Origin: Campylobacteraceae bacterium
GTDB lineage: Bacteria; Campylobacterota; Campylobacteria; Campylobacterales; Campylobacteraceae
Direction: 5' to 3'
Length of the DNA: 46,516 nucleotides
Assembly (NCBI GenBank): GCA_031268335.1
Contig: JAIRXG010000015.1
Coordinates: 1 to 46,516 of the forward strand
In this document: positions 24,641 to 35,756 of the stretch, piece by piece
How positions within the stretch are numbered: the first letter of the stretch is position 1
How the letters are laid out: each line of letters starts with the position of its first letter
Translations under genes and position numbers: made by a program
Notes under the pieces: model-generated
Seen by the model: the letters and a program-made list of their open reading frames with translations, nothing else
Told to the model about the DNA's origin: nothing
The model's database searches: none

Positions 24641-25607
24641 ATTGTTTTAAAACTTCCCCATTTTCAAGCGCACAAATTTCAAAAACCTCATCCCCGATCT
24701 GTACTTGATGCGGTTTGTTTTTCTCTATTTTGGTATAAAAAAGAGCGCCTCTTGCGGCTAAAATTTTCTCTTCTTGTGTAGCATTTTTTGAGATTTTACC
24801 GTACGGCGCAGGCAAATCGTCTCCCAAAAACATATCTGAAAACACACTATTTTTTAAATTTTGCAAGATATTGTTTTCAGTCTCGTTTCGTCCCAATATA
24901 AGTTTCGCGCCGTCTTTTAGCCTAAAATGTCTGCCGATTTTTAAAAGCGCAATATCTTCCACATGCAAAGGCTGATATTTGACAAAATCGCGAAGTTTAG
25001 CGCTAAAATATACATCCGTAAGCAAACAGCCTCCGCCCGGACTTGCATACTCTTTGAAACCAAACTCTTGCGCTAATGCGATTTGTCTTTTTCTGTCTCT
25101 ACCCTCAATATCAAGCAATTTTTCTCTATCTACCCATCCGTTTATTTCAGGTTTTGTGGGCGCTAAAAGTTTTGCGCTCATCGGTCGCAATATAAGTCCG
25201 TCGTCGTCGCTTAACTCAAGCACATTTTTCAAAGCTTTTGAATTTTGACTCATTGGGCGTTGTCCCAACACTTCGCCGGTGATGATAAAATCAGCGTTCT
25301 TTTCTTTTAAAAGTTCTCTTGCTTTTCTCATCATAAAAGCGTGGCAATCTATACATGGATTAAAACGTTTGCCGTATCCGTACTTTGGAGAAAAAAGTAT
25401 CTTTTGCAAATACTCTTCTCTCGCATCTATAACTTCAAAATCCGCTCCTGCCGCATACGCCCTTTGTCTAAAAATTTCCGACATATCTTTAGTTGCGCCA
25501 AAGCCTATATTTATATTTATAGCTTTTACATGTATGCCTTGATTTGTTATAAGCTTCATAGCAATCATGCTATCAAGACCGCCGCTAAAAAGTGCTAAAG
25601 CTCTCAT
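24624..25607 (-). CDS. PP-loop ATPase, ThiI/MnmA-like tRNA thiolation family
   Basis: A 327-residue protein of the adenine-nucleotide alpha-hydrolase fold. The PP-loop SGGLDSM (about residues 8-14) binds ATP. The cysteine motif NPCIDCHAFM and a second cysteine in PGGGCLL fit sulfur-transfer enzymes acting on tRNA. The C-terminal part (DGAKLILGRNETENNIL) is the NFACT-like RNA-binding region found with this family in Campylobacterota. It is often annotated as a tRNA thiouridylase or methyltransferase, but the substrate is not established. It overlaps the end of dnaG by 23 nt. Confidence 0.8.
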   Translation of the reverse strand: MRALALFSGGLDSMIAMKLITNQGIHVKAININIGFGATKDMSEIFRQRAYAAGADFEVIDAREEYLQKILFSPKYGYGKRFNPCIDCHAFMMRKARELLKEKNADFIITGEVLGQRPMSQNSKALKNVLELSDDDGLILRPMSAKLLAPTKPEINGWVDREKLLDIEGRDRKRQIALAQEFGFKEYASPGGGCLLTDVYFSAKLRDFVKYQPLHVEDIALLKIGRHFRLKDGAKLILGRNETENNILQNLKNSVFSDMFLGDDLPAPYGKISKNATQEEKILAARGALFYTKIEKNKPHQVQIGDEVFEICALENGEVLKQYAIGV

Positions 25608-27243
25608 AATGTACCAATTCCCCTTTTTTTAAACGCTCGATGATATCCCATATCTTTCTAAATAAAAAGCTTTTTTTCTCAAAGCTAAGCGAAGATATTT
25701 TTTTTATCTTCTCAATCTCCTCTCTATAAAAAGCAATCAAAAACGGCGTTAGAGCATTTATCAATTCATTTTCTTCATAAACTTCAACATTATCAAGAAC
25801 TAAAAGTTTTCTTAGAGAAGGATGTTCCTTTTGCCCATCAAGCAGCAAAGACAACTCTTCGGTGTGTACTTTAAACATAGAAGCGTCTATAATATCAAGC
25901 GTCATATCAACCAAGTCCGGTTTTAAAAGCAGTGTTTTTATGATGGACAACTCCAATATATCTTCAAAATTGTTCTCTATTGCGCCGCGTTTTAGAGGTT
26001 TTCGCGTTCCCAATACAATAAAATTGGATTTAACATTTAGCATTGATGAGAGCATGCCCACATAGCTGTACGCAAGAGTACCGGACAATGTGCGCAGATA
26101 CGCCACCGCTTCCTCTAAAGCTTTTTGTTTTTCATGCGCGTCTCTTAAGTTGTATTTTGTCAAGATATGTTCCAAACAAAACTCTACAAACTCTTTAGGG
26201 TTATTATAAAAAGCGTTTAATTTATCTAAAATCCCTTTTTGTACCATATCGGCAGGATCCATATCGCCGCTAAAAAGCACAACACCGCCTTCTATATTAT
26301 GAGAAGATAAAAGCTTGGCGGCTTTAAATGCGGCTTCCACTCCCGCATTGTCTCCGTCGTATGAAAGAATGACTTTAGGTTCACCTCTTGTTAAAAGCGG
26401 CAGATGGTCGTTTGTGAGAGCTGTACCCAAAGTAGCCACAGCTTCATTAAATCCAGCTTGATGCAGCATTACAACATCAAGATACCCTTCGCAAATGATG
26501 ATTTTTTTATTTTTGATGATAGATTCGCGAGCCAGATGATAGCCGTATAAAAGTCTTGATTTGTTAAATATTTTAGATTGCGGCGAATTTACATATTTTG
26601 AAGGATGATTTGTGATAGTCCGTCCGCCGAATCCGACAATTTTACCGCTTTGCGAACAGATAGGAAAAGTGATGCGTTCGATGAATCTCGCGTATTCGTT
26701 TCCATTGTCATTTATCCCTATTACGCCAGCTTCTATAGCCTCCTTTGAAGTAAAAAAGCGTTGCTTTAAAAAATTTAAAGTAACATAAGAGAGCGGCGCA
26801 TACCCTATCTCAAACTTTTCTATAGAAGATTGACCTATGCCTCTTTGCTGTAGATACGAAACAGCTTCTGGATTTTTATCCAAATTTTGCGTAAAAAAAA
26901 GATTTAGTTGCTCTAATAATTTTTTATCAGGCTTTCTTTCGGCGTCATTTGAAGCATAAGTAAGCGAAAAATTGCTTATAAGAGCTATTCTTTCGATAGC
27001 CTCGGGGTAAGTTAGCTTTTCGTACTCCATAACAAATTTTATGGCATCTCCGCCCGCTCCGCATGCAAAACAGTGATATATCTGCTTGGAAGGACTTACA
27101 TGTAAGCTCGGCGTCGTATCATTATGAAAAGGACATACTGCTTTAAAATTAGCGCCGCTACGTTTGAGCTCCAGATAACTGCCAATAACATCTACTATGT
27201 CAATTCTTTGTTTTAATGTTTCAATTGAGCTTTGTTCTATCAT
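25585..27243 (-). CDS. dnaG: DNA primase DnaG
   Basis: Primase that makes RNA primers at the replication fork. It has 552 residues. The CHC2 zinc finger uses C37, H40, C58 and C61. The TOPRIM core has the glutamate in IICEGYLDVVMLHQAGF and the acidic motif SYDGDNAG. The C-terminal helicase-binding region is short, as usual in this phylum. The next gene on the minus strand (the PP-loop ATPase) starts within its end. A TACATGTA site lies inside (27097-27104). Confidence 0.96.
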   Translation of the reverse strand: MIEQSSIETLKQRIDIVDVIGSYLELKRSGANFKAVCPFHNDTTPSLHVSPSKQIYHCFACGAGGDAIKFVMEYEKLTYPEAIERIALISNFSLTYASNDAERKPDKKLLEQLNLFFTQNLDKNPEAVSYLQQRGIGQSSIEKFEIGYAPLSYVTLNFLKQRFFTSKEAIEAGVIGINDNGNEYARFIERITFPICSQSGKIVGFGGRTITNHPSKYVNSPQSKIFNKSRLLYGYHLARESIIKNKKIIICEGYLDVVMLHQAGFNEAVATLGTALTNDHLPLLTRGEPKVILSYDGDNAGVEAAFKAAKLLSSHNIEGGVVLFSGDMDPADMVQKGILDKLNAFYNNPKEFVEFCLEHILTKYNLRDAHEKQKALEEAVAYLRTLSGTLAYSYVGMLSSMLNVKSNFIVLGTRKPLKRGAIENNFEDILELSIIKTLLLKPDLVDMTLDIIDASMFKVHTEELSLLLDGQKEHPSLRKLLVLDNVEVYEENELINALTPFLIAFYREEIEKIKKISSLSFEKKSFLFRKIWDIIERLKKGELVHYESFSTF

Positions 27244-27453
27244 AAAAGAAATTATACCCCATGCTATCTGCGATAAGCCATAAACCGCATAGAATATTCA
27301 CAAAATACTTCATGTGTTATGGTTTTGATATTTTTTTATTTTGACGCGCTACATGTACAACAAAAATAGTTTTATGGCAAAAATATAATTTTTATACCAC
27401 ATTTTAGACACAATCAATCTGCTAAACTTCTTAAATTTTGCAAAGGATTTAGT

Positions 27454-27786
27454 ATGAAAAGATTTGAAATAGCGCTTTTAACTCTTTTTTTATCGGCATT
27501 TCCGATATTAGCTCAACACTCTCACGAACATCGCGCAACCAAAACAGAGCAGATGCAAATCACGGAGATTTTTTCAAAAGGAGTCATTAAGGCGATAGAC
27601 TTGGAAAGCAAAAAAATTACTATCGAACACGAAGCTATAGAACTTCTCTCATGGCCTGCAATGACTATGCGATTTACGTTTGAAGATGAGAACTTGACAA
27701 AAGATTTGGAAACTGAAAATAACGTAGAGTTTAGTTTCATACAACAAGGGAAAATCTCGCTTCTTAAAAGCATAAAAAAGATATGA
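27454..27786 (+). CDS. cusF: CusF-like periplasmic copper/silver-binding protein
   Basis: A 110-residue periplasmic metallochaperone. The signal peptide ends near ILA-Q. The copper site of CusF is conserved with exact spacing: H59, W67, M70 and M72 (IEHEAI...SWPAMTM), where tryptophan caps the metal. A short histidine-rich start (HSHEHR) may add binding. It hands Cu(I)/Ag(I) to CusB, whose gene overlaps by 4 nt. AAAGGA precedes the ATG. It is the first gene of the efflux operon. Confidence 0.93.
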   Translation: MKRFEIALLTLFLSAFPILAQHSHEHRATKTEQMQITEIFSKGVIKAIDLESKKITIEHEAIELLSWPAMTMRFTFEDENLTKDLETENNVEFSFIQQGKISLLKSIKKI

Positions 27787-28958
27787 AAAATATAAAGATA
27801 GCGGCACCTGTCATACTGTCTAATATTTTAGTTTTCTTTGCGGCTTGGCTTTATTTTAGCCCCTCGCATGTAGAGCAAAGACCAAAAGAACGACAAGCGC
27901 TTTTTTGGTACGATCCGATGTATCCCAATACTAAGTTTGATGCTCCTGGTCCTTCTCCTTTTATGGATATGGATTTGGTGCCAAAGTATGCCGATGAAGA
28001 GCAAACATCAAAAGGCGTTAAGATAAATCCTATCCAAACGCAAAATTTAGCCCTTAGTACACAAAAAGCTCGTTTCGGAAATCTCATATTTTCCCAAAGC
28101 GTACCTGCTAATTTGGATTATAACAATCATAGTTTAGTTGTTATTCAGCCACGAGCCGAAGGATTTGTTGAAAAATCATACGCTTTTAATGCGGGCGATA
28201 GTGTCAAAAAAGGCGATGCGCTTATAGATATCACTGTGCCGGAATGGGTCGAAGCTCAAAGCGAATATATTTTTTCAAAAAATGAAAATACCTTGGAGCG
28301 CTTAAGACTTTTGGGAATGCCGAAAAATGATATACAAACGCTTAAAAAAACGCTCAAAATTCAAACAAAATTTACCATAAAATCTCCAATAGATGGCGTT
28401 ATCACGATGTACGAATTAAGAGAAGGGATGAACTTTTCAAAAGATAAAATAGTAGCCGCAATCCAAAGCATCTCTTCTATATGGATAAACGCTTTCACGC
28501 CCGAATCCTTAACGCCTTTTATAAGTGAAAAAAGCGAATTTAGCGCATATATTCCATCTCTAAAGCAAGAGTTTGACTTGTTACATGTAGAGATTTTACC
28601 AAGCATAAATCAAGCCACTAAAACTTTAAATTTAAGAGCAAATATAGATAATGAAAAAAGTCTTTTAAAGCCCGGTATGAACGCATATATAAATATAAAA
28701 ACCAAAAGCGATACAATGCTTTTAATCCCCTCAAGCGCGGTAATAGACGTAGGTAACGAACAACGCGTAATTACTATTGACGACGATGGAACATTTGTTC
28801 CAAAACTCATAAAAATTCTCGGCGAATCCAATGGATTTACGGCGATTTCGGGTTTAAATGAAAATGAGAGCGTTGTACAAACGGGAGTATTTTTGATAGA
28901 TTCTGAAGCCGATATAACGGGCGCGCTTGATAGAATGAGAAAAGTCGGTAATGATTGA
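27783..28958 (+). CDS. cusB: CusB-like RND efflux periplasmic adaptor
   Basis: A 391-residue membrane-fusion protein linking CusA to an outer-membrane channel. One N-terminal membrane anchor is followed by a heavy-metal-binding domain ([20 protein letters not shown], then MDMDLVPKY), methionine-rich as in CusB. Barrel-sandwich and beta-barrel domains come next, with a short hairpin between ([13 protein letters not shown]). It overlaps cusF by 4 nt and cusA by 8 nt, so the three are coupled. Specificity for Cu/Ag rests on the CusF partner and the methionines. Confidence 0.92.
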   Translation: MKNIKIAAPVILSNILVFFAAWLYFSPSHVEQRPKERQALFWYDPMYPNTKFDAPGPSPFMDMDLVPKYADEEQTSKGVKINPIQTQNLALSTQKARFGNLIFSQSVPANLDYNNHSLVVIQPRAEGFVEKSYAFNAGDSVKKGDALIDITVPEWVEAQSEYIFSKNENTLERLRLLGMPKNDIQTLKKTLKIQTKFTIKSPIDGVITMYELREGMNFSKDKIVAAIQSISSIWINAFTPESLTPFISEKSEFSAYIPSLKQEFDLLHVEILPSINQATKTLNLRANIDNEKSLLKPGMNAYINIKTKSDTMLLIPSSAVIDVGNEQRVITIDDDGTFVPKLIKILGESNGFTAISGLNENESVVQTGVFLIDSEADITGALDRMRKVGND

Positions 28959-31900
28959 GTACATTATTAAAGCCTCCATAGAAAATCGTTTTTTAGTAAT
29001 TATGGGCTTAATTTTTTTGACTCTCTTTGGCATTTGGTCTGTTAAAAACACGCCCATAGACGCTTTGCCAGATTTATCTGATACACAAGTTATCATACAG
29101 ACAAGTTACCCCTCTCAATCTCCCCAAATCGTAGAAAATCAGATAACCTACCCTCTTTCAACACTTATGTTGTCGGTTCCCGAAGCAAAAACCGTGAGAG
29201 GTTTTTCATCATTCGGCGAATCTTTCGTGTATGTTATTTTTGAAGACGGCACAGATTTGTACTGGGCGAGGTCGCGCGTCTTAGAGTACCTAAATCAAGC
29301 CAAACTCCCGCAAGGAGTTACGGCGCAAATAGGACCCGACGCTACCGGAATAGGTTGGATTTACGAATATGTTTTGGTAGATAAAACAAATACTTATGAT
29401 TTAGCCAAATTAAGAAGTTTGCAAGATTGGTTTTTAAAATTTGAGCTAAAGACTGTTCCCAATGTCGCCGAAGTAGCTTCCATAGGCGGCGTTGTCAAAG
29501 AGTATCAAATAGTTGCAGAACCGCTGAGATTAGCGCAATACAATATATTGCTATCCGATATCAAACGTTCTCTTGATAAATCAAATCAAGAGATGGGAGG
29601 TTCCGTTATCGAATTAGCGGAAGCCGAATACATGGTACGCGCAAACGGATACTTAAGTTCTTTGGAAGATTTTGGCAATATCGTCTTAAAAACAGACCAA
29701 AACGGCGTGCCCGTATACCTCAAAGATGTTGCTAGAATATCCATAGGCGCGCAAATGAGGCGAGGAATCGGCGAATTTAACGGCGAAGGAGAGACGGCTG
29801 GGGGCATCGTGCTGATACGTTCGGGCAAAAATACAAAAGAGGTGATTTCACAAGTAAAAGAAAAATTGCGATCGTTAAAATCAAGTTTGCCAAAAGGCGT
29901 GGAAATAGTAACGGTTTATGACAGAAGCGAACTTATAGATAGAGCCATTGACAATCTGACTTCAAAACTCATTGAAGAGTTTGTCGTAGTGGCGCTTGTT
30001 TGCATGTTATTTTTATGGCATGTACGTTCGGCGTTTGTAGCTATCATCTCGTTGCCGCTTGGAGTTTTTATCGCATTTATAATTATGTATTTTCAAGGCA
30101 TTAACGCAAATATTATGTCTTTGGGCGGAATAGCTATTGCTATAGGGGCAATGGTAGACGCTGCTATTGTTATGGTAGAAAATGCACATAAAAAGATTGA
30201 AAAGCACTTACATGTAAATCAACCTCTTTCGTCAAATGAGCGGTGGAAATTGATATTAGAAGCTTCCATAGAGGTGGGTCCTGCTCTATTTATTAGTCTG
30301 CTCATCATAACTTTATCCTTTATACCTATCTTTACGCTTGAGGGCGAAGAGGGAAGATTGTTTAAACCGTTGGCGTTTACCAAAACTTACTCTATGGCAG
30401 GCGCTGCCATACTTGCCGTTACTGCGATACCGATATTAATGGGTTACTGGATAAGAGGTAAAATTCCCAAAGAGAACCAAAATCCGTTAAATAGCTTTCT
30501 TATCAAAATCTATCATCCGGCATTGATTTTTGTACTCAAACATCCGAAAATGACAATATTCGCGGCTTTATTAGCTCTAACTACTATCATTGTGCCGCTC
30601 AAAAAAATAGGCGGGGAATTTTTGCCTCAAATCAATGAAGGTGATTTACTCTATATGCCCTCCGCACTTCCTAGTATCTCCTCAGCCGAAGCCGCGAGAT
30701 TACTTCAAAATAGCGACAAACTCATAAAAACATTGCCCGAAGTAGAGAGCGTATTTGGCAAAGCGGGACGCGCAGACAGCGCGACAGACCCGGCTCCCAT
30801 GTCAATGATAGAAACCGTTATCAAATTAAAGCCTCAAGGCGAGTGGCGGGAGGGCATGAGCGTAGATAAAATAATAAAAGAGCTTGACGATAGAGTGCGA
30901 TTTCCAGGAGTTGCAAATTTGTGGGTATTTCCTATAAGAAGCCGAATAGATATGCTTTCCACCGGCGTTAAAAGCCCTATAGGCATAAAAATATCGGGTA
31001 CAAATTTGGAAGAGATTGACAAAGTGGCTATGCAAATTCAAGATATAAGTAAAAGGGTTGAGGGTGTTACTTCCGCACTTGCTGAAAAATTAGTCGGCGG
31101 ACGCTATATAGACATAGATATCAAAAGAGAACGGGCAAGCAGGTACGCAATGAATGTAGACGATGTTCAACTTTTTGTCTCTTTGGCTATAGGCGGAGAA
31201 ATAGTCGGGCAAAGCGTCGAAGGAGTCGCGAGGTATCCGATAAACATACGTTATCCGCAAAGTTATCGCAATAGTGTAGCAACCTTGAAAAATCTGCCGA
31301 TATTGACTCCTATGGGTCAACAAATCACGCTTGGAGACGTTGCGGATATCAAAATAACTTCTAGCACTCCTATGTTAAAAAGCGAAAATGCGCGTCCGGC
31401 AAGTTGGGTCTATATAGACGCCAGAAACAGAGATATGGTATCGGTGGTTGAGGATTTGAGAGCGCTTATCGCCGAAGAGATTAAAAGTACAGGCATTAGT
31501 ATTTCATACACAGGTCAATTTGAACTTTTGCAAAGAGCAAATCAAAAATTGAAATTGATGATACCTTTTACGCTTGCTATCATATTTGTCTTGCTTTATA
31601 TCGCGTTTAAGCGTTTTAGCGAAGCGCTTTTGATTATCCTTGCCATACCTTTCGCGCTTATCGGAAGTTTTTGGTTTTTGTATTTGCAAGGCTACAACTT
31701 TTCTGTGGCTACCGGTACGGGATTTATCGCATTAGCCGGACTTGCGGCGGAATTTGGAGTAGTTATGCTGATATATTTAAAACAGGCTATTAAAAACCAT
31801 CCGAAATTAGCCGATATATCTCAAGCAAGCGAAAAAGATTTGGACGAAGCTTTGTATCACGGAGCGGTTTTAAGAGTGCGCCCCAAAGCTATGACCGTTA

Positions 31901-32070
31901 CCGTTATTATAGTCGGACTCTTGCCGATTTTGCTTGGACGAGGCTCGGGTTCTGAGGTAATGAGCGCAATTGCAGCTCCTATGATAGGCGGAATGATAAC
32001 CGCTCCATTGCTATCCATGTTTATCATACCTGCCGCTTATAAAATTTTAAAGATGTCAAAAATCAAATGA
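28951..32070 (+). CDS. cusA: CusA/CzcA-type heavy-metal RND transporter
   Basis: A 1039-residue inner-membrane pump with the RND layout of 12 membrane helices and two large periplasmic loops. Family signatures are [21 protein letters not shown] near the start, [20 protein letters not shown] in helix 4, and [19 protein letters not shown] near the end. The cargo is Cu(I)/Ag(I) by context. No outer-membrane channel (CusC/TolC type) gene follows, so the complex must borrow one from elsewhere. The two-component genes start 72 nt after its stop. Confidence 0.94.
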   Translation: MIEYIIKASIENRFLVIMGLIFLTLFGIWSVKNTPIDALPDLSDTQVIIQTSYPSQSPQIVENQITYPLSTLMLSVPEAKTVRGFSSFGESFVYVIFEDGTDLYWARSRVLEYLNQAKLPQGVTAQIGPDATGIGWIYEYVLVDKTNTYDLAKLRSLQDWFLKFELKTVPNVAEVASIGGVVKEYQIVAEPLRLAQYNILLSDIKRSLDKSNQEMGGSVIELAEAEYMVRANGYLSSLEDFGNIVLKTDQNGVPVYLKDVARISIGAQMRRGIGEFNGEGETAGGIVLIRSGKNTKEVISQVKEKLRSLKSSLPKGVEIVTVYDRSELIDRAIDNLTSKLIEEFVVVALVCMLFLWHVRSAFVAIISLPLGVFIAFIIMYFQGINANIMSLGGIAIAIGAMVDAAIVMVENAHKKIEKHLHVNQPLSSNERWKLILEASIEVGPALFISLLIITLSFIPIFTLEGEEGRLFKPLAFTKTYSMAGAAILAVTAIPILMGYWIRGKIPKENQNPLNSFLIKIYHPALIFVLKHPKMTIFAALLALTTIIVPLKKIGGEFLPQINEGDLLYMPSALPSISSAEAARLLQNSDKLIKTLPEVESVFGKAGRADSATDPAPMSMIETVIKLKPQGEWREGMSVDKIIKELDDRVRFPGVANLWVFPIRSRIDMLSTGVKSPIGIKISGTNLEEIDKVAMQIQDISKRVEGVTSALAEKLVGGRYIDIDIKRERASRYAMNVDDVQLFVSLAIGGEIVGQSVEGVARYPINIRYPQSYRNSVATLKNLPILTPMGQQITLGDVADIKITSSTPMLKSENARPASWVYIDARNRDMVSVVEDLRALIAEEIKSTGISISYTGQFELLQRANQKLKLMIPFTLAIIFVLLYIAFKRFSEALLIILAIPFALIGSFWFLYLQGYNFSVATGTGFIALAGLAAEFGVVMLIYLKQAIKNHPKLADISQASEKDLDEALYHGAVLRVRPKAMTVTVIIVGLLPILLGRGSGSEVMSAIAAPMIGGMITAPLLSMFIIPAAYKILKMSKIK

Positions 32071-32142
32071 TAATTTAAAATAATTAACAATTTTACGCAT
32101 ATTTTAGTATAATTTATATTTGATGTTTCAAGGGGGATATCC

Positions 32143-32817
32143 ATGAAGCTATTAGTAGTAGAAGATGAGGTAAAGCTCGGCAATTACTTAAAACAAGGAT
32201 TGATTGAAGCGGGATTTGTAGTAGACGTTGCGACGGATGGATTGGACGGGCAGCATTTGGCGCTTACGGAAAAATACGACTTGATAATTTTAGATATTAT
32301 GCTCCCTTTTATCGATGGATTAAAACTCATACAAATCATACGAAAAGAAAATATTCTAACCCCAATTTTACTTCTCAGCGCTTTAGATAAAACGCAAGAC
32401 AAGGTAAGAGGCTTGGACACAGGAGCGGACGATTATATCGCAAAACCGTTTGATTTTGCCGAACTTTTGGCAAGAGTGCGAAGTCTGCTTAGACGCAAAA
32501 ACAAAGATATAAAACCTACAAAAATTGAAATAGGCGATTTGTCTGTGGATTTAATAAAAAGAGTTGTCAATAGAGGCGAAAAAAAGATAGATTTGACAAA
32601 CAAAGAGTTTTTACTGCTTGAATTTTTACTCTCATACAAAGGCGAAGTCGTTACAAGATCGCTGATAGCCTCGAGCGTATGGGATATAAATTTTGACAGC
32701 GATAGAAATGTGATAGACACTATGGTAAAAAGACTTAGAAATAAAATAGACAGCGGTTTTGATACAAAACTGATACATACCGTGCGCGGAATGGGATATA
32801 TATTGGAACTAAGATAG
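32143..32817 (+). CDS. cusR: OmpR-family response regulator, CusR/CopR-like
   Basis: A 224-residue regulator with a receiver domain (phospho-site D51 in YDLIILD, acidic pocket EDE, lysine in AKPF) and a winged-helix DNA-binding domain. The conserved ending is VRGMGYILE. It follows the cus efflux genes and precedes the histidine kinase by 2 nt. Control of the cus operon by copper or silver is inferred from position and from the CusR/CopR similarity. Confidence 0.9.
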   Translation: MKLLVVEDEVKLGNYLKQGLIEAGFVVDVATDGLDGQHLALTEKYDLIILDIMLPFIDGLKLIQIIRKENILTPILLLSALDKTQDKVRGLDTGADDYIAKPFDFAELLARVRSLLRRKNKDIKPTKIEIGDLSVDLIKRVVNRGEKKIDLTNKEFLLLEFLLSYKGEVVTRSLIASSVWDINFDSDRNVIDTMVKRLRNKIDSGFDTKLIHTVRGMGYILELR

Positions 32818-32819
32818 TT

Positions 32820-34184
32820 ATGTTGAAATTTTTAAATCCCAAATCGTTAATCTTACGGCTAATGGCAGCGGTAAGTTTTGCTACCGTTTTGATTTTTTTA
32901 TTTTTCGGACTTTATATCGAATATACGGTCAAAGTTCACTTCACGGAAATGGACATGTATGAATTGGAACTTGTCTCAAAATCCGTACAAAACAATCTGG
33001 AATTTACGCATAACACATCAACGTTAGAAACCTCTTTTGCACCCATACTTTTGGCTCATCCGAATGTATTTATCTATCTTGAAGACAAATACGGCAAGAT
33101 GGTCTACATGTCGGAAAGCGACAACGGCGATTTAATTGCGCTTATAACAAAAAACAGACTTTTGCAAGATGAAAAACTTCAAGTATGGGAAACGCGCGAA
33201 AATTATTACCGCATACTAACATCAGTTATTCAAAATAATGAACATGTAACAAAAATGACCGTCGGAATGAATATAGATTTTCACCAACATTATATTCACT
33301 ATTTTAGAGCGAGCTTGTGGTTTGCAACATTGATAGCCTGTTTTATAACGGTTATAACCTCTTTTTTGGTTATCTATTTTGGTTTCAAACCGGTAAAAAC
33401 CATCAGCAAAAAAATACAAGAAATTACGACGGAACGTCTTAATACGAGGCTTAACGAAAAACATGCCGTAAGCGAATTAAAAAGTTTGATAATATCTTTT
33501 AACAAAATGATAGAAAATATTGAAGACGTTTTTGAAAGACAATCAAATTTTTCAGCCGATATAGCCCATGAACTTCGCACGCCCATAAGCAGCCTCATAA
33601 CGCAAACTCAAATAATCTTGAGTCAAACGAGAAAAACAGACGAGTATAAAGAAATACTGTATTCAAACCTTGAAGAACTTGAGCGAATGTCCAAAATGAT
33701 AAACGATATGCTGTTTTTATCTACATGTGAAAGAGAAGCTATTTTAAAAGACGAGGTTGATTTAGCCGAAGAGGTTTCAAAGACGGTTGAGTATTTTAGC
33801 ATACTTGCCGAAGAGAAAAATGTCGCGCTTTTGACACAAGGAGATACTTTTAAGATAATCGGCAACAAAGAGATGATAAGACGCGCTATCGTCAATCTCA
33901 TCTCAAATGCCATATATTACGCCGAAAAAAACAGCGTCATATCCATAACGCTTTTAAAAAATAAAAAAACTTTGCAAATTTCCAATAAAACGCAAACGCC
34001 AATTTTAAAAGAAAATATAGACAGGCTTTTTGACCGTTTTTACAGAATCCAAAGCGCAAGAAACAGAAAAAGCGGCGGAAGCGGTATAGGACTGGCTATA
34101 GTAAAATCTATAGTAAAAGTTCATAAAGGAGACATATCTGCCGCATACGATAAAGGCGTTATTATATTTACTATCACATTTTAG
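32820..34184 (+). CDS. cusS: CusS-like sensor histidine kinase
   Basis: A 454-residue membrane kinase. Helices lie at about 12-30 and 160-185 and flank a periplasmic sensor loop of about 130 residues. HAMP is next, then the H-box ADIAHELRTPISSL, the N-box NLISNAIYYAEKN and the glycine-rich GGSGIGLAIVKS. It forms a pair with the regulator just upstream. The sensor presumably detects periplasmic Cu/Ag, though no obvious metal motif is seen in the loop. Confidence 0.9.
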   Translation: MLKFLNPKSLILRLMAAVSFATVLIFLFFGLYIEYTVKVHFTEMDMYELELVSKSVQNNLEFTHNTSTLETSFAPILLAHPNVFIYLEDKYGKMVYMSESDNGDLIALITKNRLLQDEKLQVWETRENYYRILTSVIQNNEHVTKMTVGMNIDFHQHYIHYFRASLWFATLIACFITVITSFLVIYFGFKPVKTISKKIQEITTERLNTRLNEKHAVSELKSLIISFNKMIENIEDVFERQSNFSADIAHELRTPISSLITQTQIILSQTRKTDEYKEILYSNLEELERMSKMINDMLFLSTCEREAILKDEVDLAEEVSKTVEYFSILAEEKNVALLTQGDTFKIIGNKEMIRRAIVNLISNAIYYAEKNSVISITLLKNKKTLQISNKTQTPILKENIDRLFDRFYRIQSARNRKSGGSGIGLAIVKSIVKVHKGDISAAYDKGVIIFTITF

Positions 34185-34562
34185 CCTACATGTAAACAAC
34201 TTTGCGGTATTGAAATTCGCTTCGCTTTTGAGGAAATTTTCTAATTGCAAATTGAACCAAAACAAAAATTGTTTTTAAATGATGTTATGTTAAGTCCCTC
34301 AAATCGCGCGCTTTGTCGAACTGAAATAAAGGTTGTTTAAATCAATAATCGTCAAAGTACAGGCAATTATCATTCAGTCGAACCTACACAAATGTTGCAT
34401 GTAAAACAAATTTACATTTTTTATACATGTAAAGCAATGTTGCGCTTTTTGAAAAATTCAAAAATATATCGCTTAAAATCCTCCACCATAAGTTTAAAAA
34501 GCAAATGTGCTATACTTACCGTCAAATTTAAATATTTTACGCTTAGATTTTAATATAACTTT
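34185..34562. other. intergenic before crcB
   Basis: No gene. Two TACATGTA palindromes (34187-34194 and 34423-34430). I looked for a fluoride riboswitch upstream of crcB and saw no matching fold or conserved motif. Confidence 0.5.
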
Positions 34563-34580
34563 TTGGCAAAGGTTTTAAAG

Positions 34581-34949
34581 TTGGGTTACTTTGCGATTGC
34601 TTTGGGCGCGGTTTTAGGCGCACTTTTACGCCATGCTATGTTTAACTTTATCAAAATCGACTCATTCCCATACCATACGATTGTTGTAAATATCATCGGT
34701 TGCTTTTTGATAGGAATATTTGCGCAGTACTGCATCATGAAAGGCAATGTGCCGTTATCTGTTAAACTGTTTTTTATAACGGGTTTTTTAGGCTCGTTTA
34801 CAACATTTTCGGCATTCGCGATGGATACGGGTTTTTTGGTAAGTAAAGGAGAATTTTTAAAAACATTTTTATATATCGGCTCATCCGTATTTTTAGGACT
34901 TGCGAGTTATTTTGCCGCAACTTATTTGATAAGAAGTTTATTAAAATAA
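34581..34949 (+). CDS. crcB: fluoride channel CrcB/Fluc
   Basis: A small membrane protein with four helices that exports fluoride as a dimer. It has about 122 residues. Typical motifs are GAVLGALLRH, the helix-2 asparagine in TIVVNIIGCFLIG, and GFLGSFTTFSAF, which contains the phenylalanine and threonine residues lining the pore. Start: TTG 34581 has AAAGG 8 nt upstream; a TTG at 34563 is an alternative without such a site. Its stop lies inside a terminator hairpin shared with the convergent lipoprotein gene. Confidence 0.88.
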   Translation: MGYFAIALGAVLGALLRHAMFNFIKIDSFPYHTIVVNIIGCFLIGIFAQYCIMKGNVPLSVKLFFITGFLGSFTTFSAFAMDTGFLVSKGEFLKTFLYIGSSVFLGLASYFAATYLIRSLLK

Positions 34950-34974
34950 ACAAAGTGGAAAATCCACTTTGTTT
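34948..34974. terminator. bidirectional terminator
   Basis: AAACAAAGTGG (34948-34958) and its exact complement (34964-34974) with a 5-nt loop. It lies between the convergent crcB and lipoprotein genes and has a T-rich flank on the crcB side (TTTGTTGTT). Confidence 0.8.
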
Positions 34975-34978
34975 GTTG

Positions 34979-35653
34979 TTATTTCACAAAAATAATATGT
35001 TGATATGAATAATTACTTATCTCTCTCCACTGATATACAAATAAATCGTCCACACTATATTTTTGACTAACATATTTACCATCAACAGTAGTAGTGCTGA
35101 ATCCTTGTTTTTTCAAAAATTTTGCATTATTCATTGCATAATTGGCATACTCTGATGATATATCACTATCATAACTTACATATACAAAAGCATTCGTAAG
35201 GCTTCCGTCAATAACTCCAAACTCTCCCTCATAAGTGCTATCCGTCAAGCTTGTTACATTTGAAAAGCTATAAAACGATAATTGTAAAGTGCTTTCTGTG
35301 CCGTTGTAATAAACGTTATACGTTATATTTGATTCTGCATCGGGACGCGTATACCAATTAGTACTTACATCATAACTATAATCTGATAAAACAGTTGCAT
35401 TAAAATCATCAAACACGGCTTGAGTAATGTTATACGCCTTACTTTTCTCTACCAAAAAAACATTTGCAGATACGCCGCCAAGAGAAAATGCTGGGAATAT
35501 AGAAGTATTATCAAAATCATCAAAAGAGATAGCTAAAGCTTGTTCGCCTCCATCTCCAACTCCGCTACCGCTGCTGCTTCCGCCGCCGCCGCAGCCAACC
35601 AAAAACAACCCGCAAGCTAAAACTGTCGCAAATAGTTTAAACTTAATTTGCAT
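34979..35653 (-). CDS. lipoprotein of unknown function
   Basis: A 224-residue exported lipoprotein. The signal peptide ends in the lipobox LVGC, followed by a glycine/serine linker (GGGGSSSGSGVGDGG). The mature part is rich in aromatic and polar residues and has an unusual number of NxT/NxS-like motifs. It is probably mostly beta-strand. I recognise no family. It is convergent with crcB and not in an obvious operon. Confidence 0.75.
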   Translation of the reverse strand: MQIKFKLFATVLACGLFLVGCGGGGSSSGSGVGDGGEQALAISFDDFDNTSIFPAFSLGGVSANVFLVEKSKAYNITQAVFDDFNATVLSDYSYDVSTNWYTRPDAESNITYNVYYNGTESTLQLSFYSFSNVTSLTDSTYEGEFGVIDGSLTNAFVYVSYDSDISSEYANYAMNNAKFLKKQGFSTTTVDGKYVSQKYSVDDLFVYQWREISNYSYQHIIFVK

Positions 35654-35756
35654 ATTTACTCCTAATTTAGAAAAATTATAAGAGTTAATGATAGTGTTTT
35701 TTTGCTTACAGATTTGTTAGATTTGCTGCTAAATACAACTATAAAATTTATTTCTA

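Noticed and set aside
34195..34580. Fluoride riboswitch upstream of crcB
   Set aside because: Expected from context, but I see neither the conserved motifs nor a matching fold.
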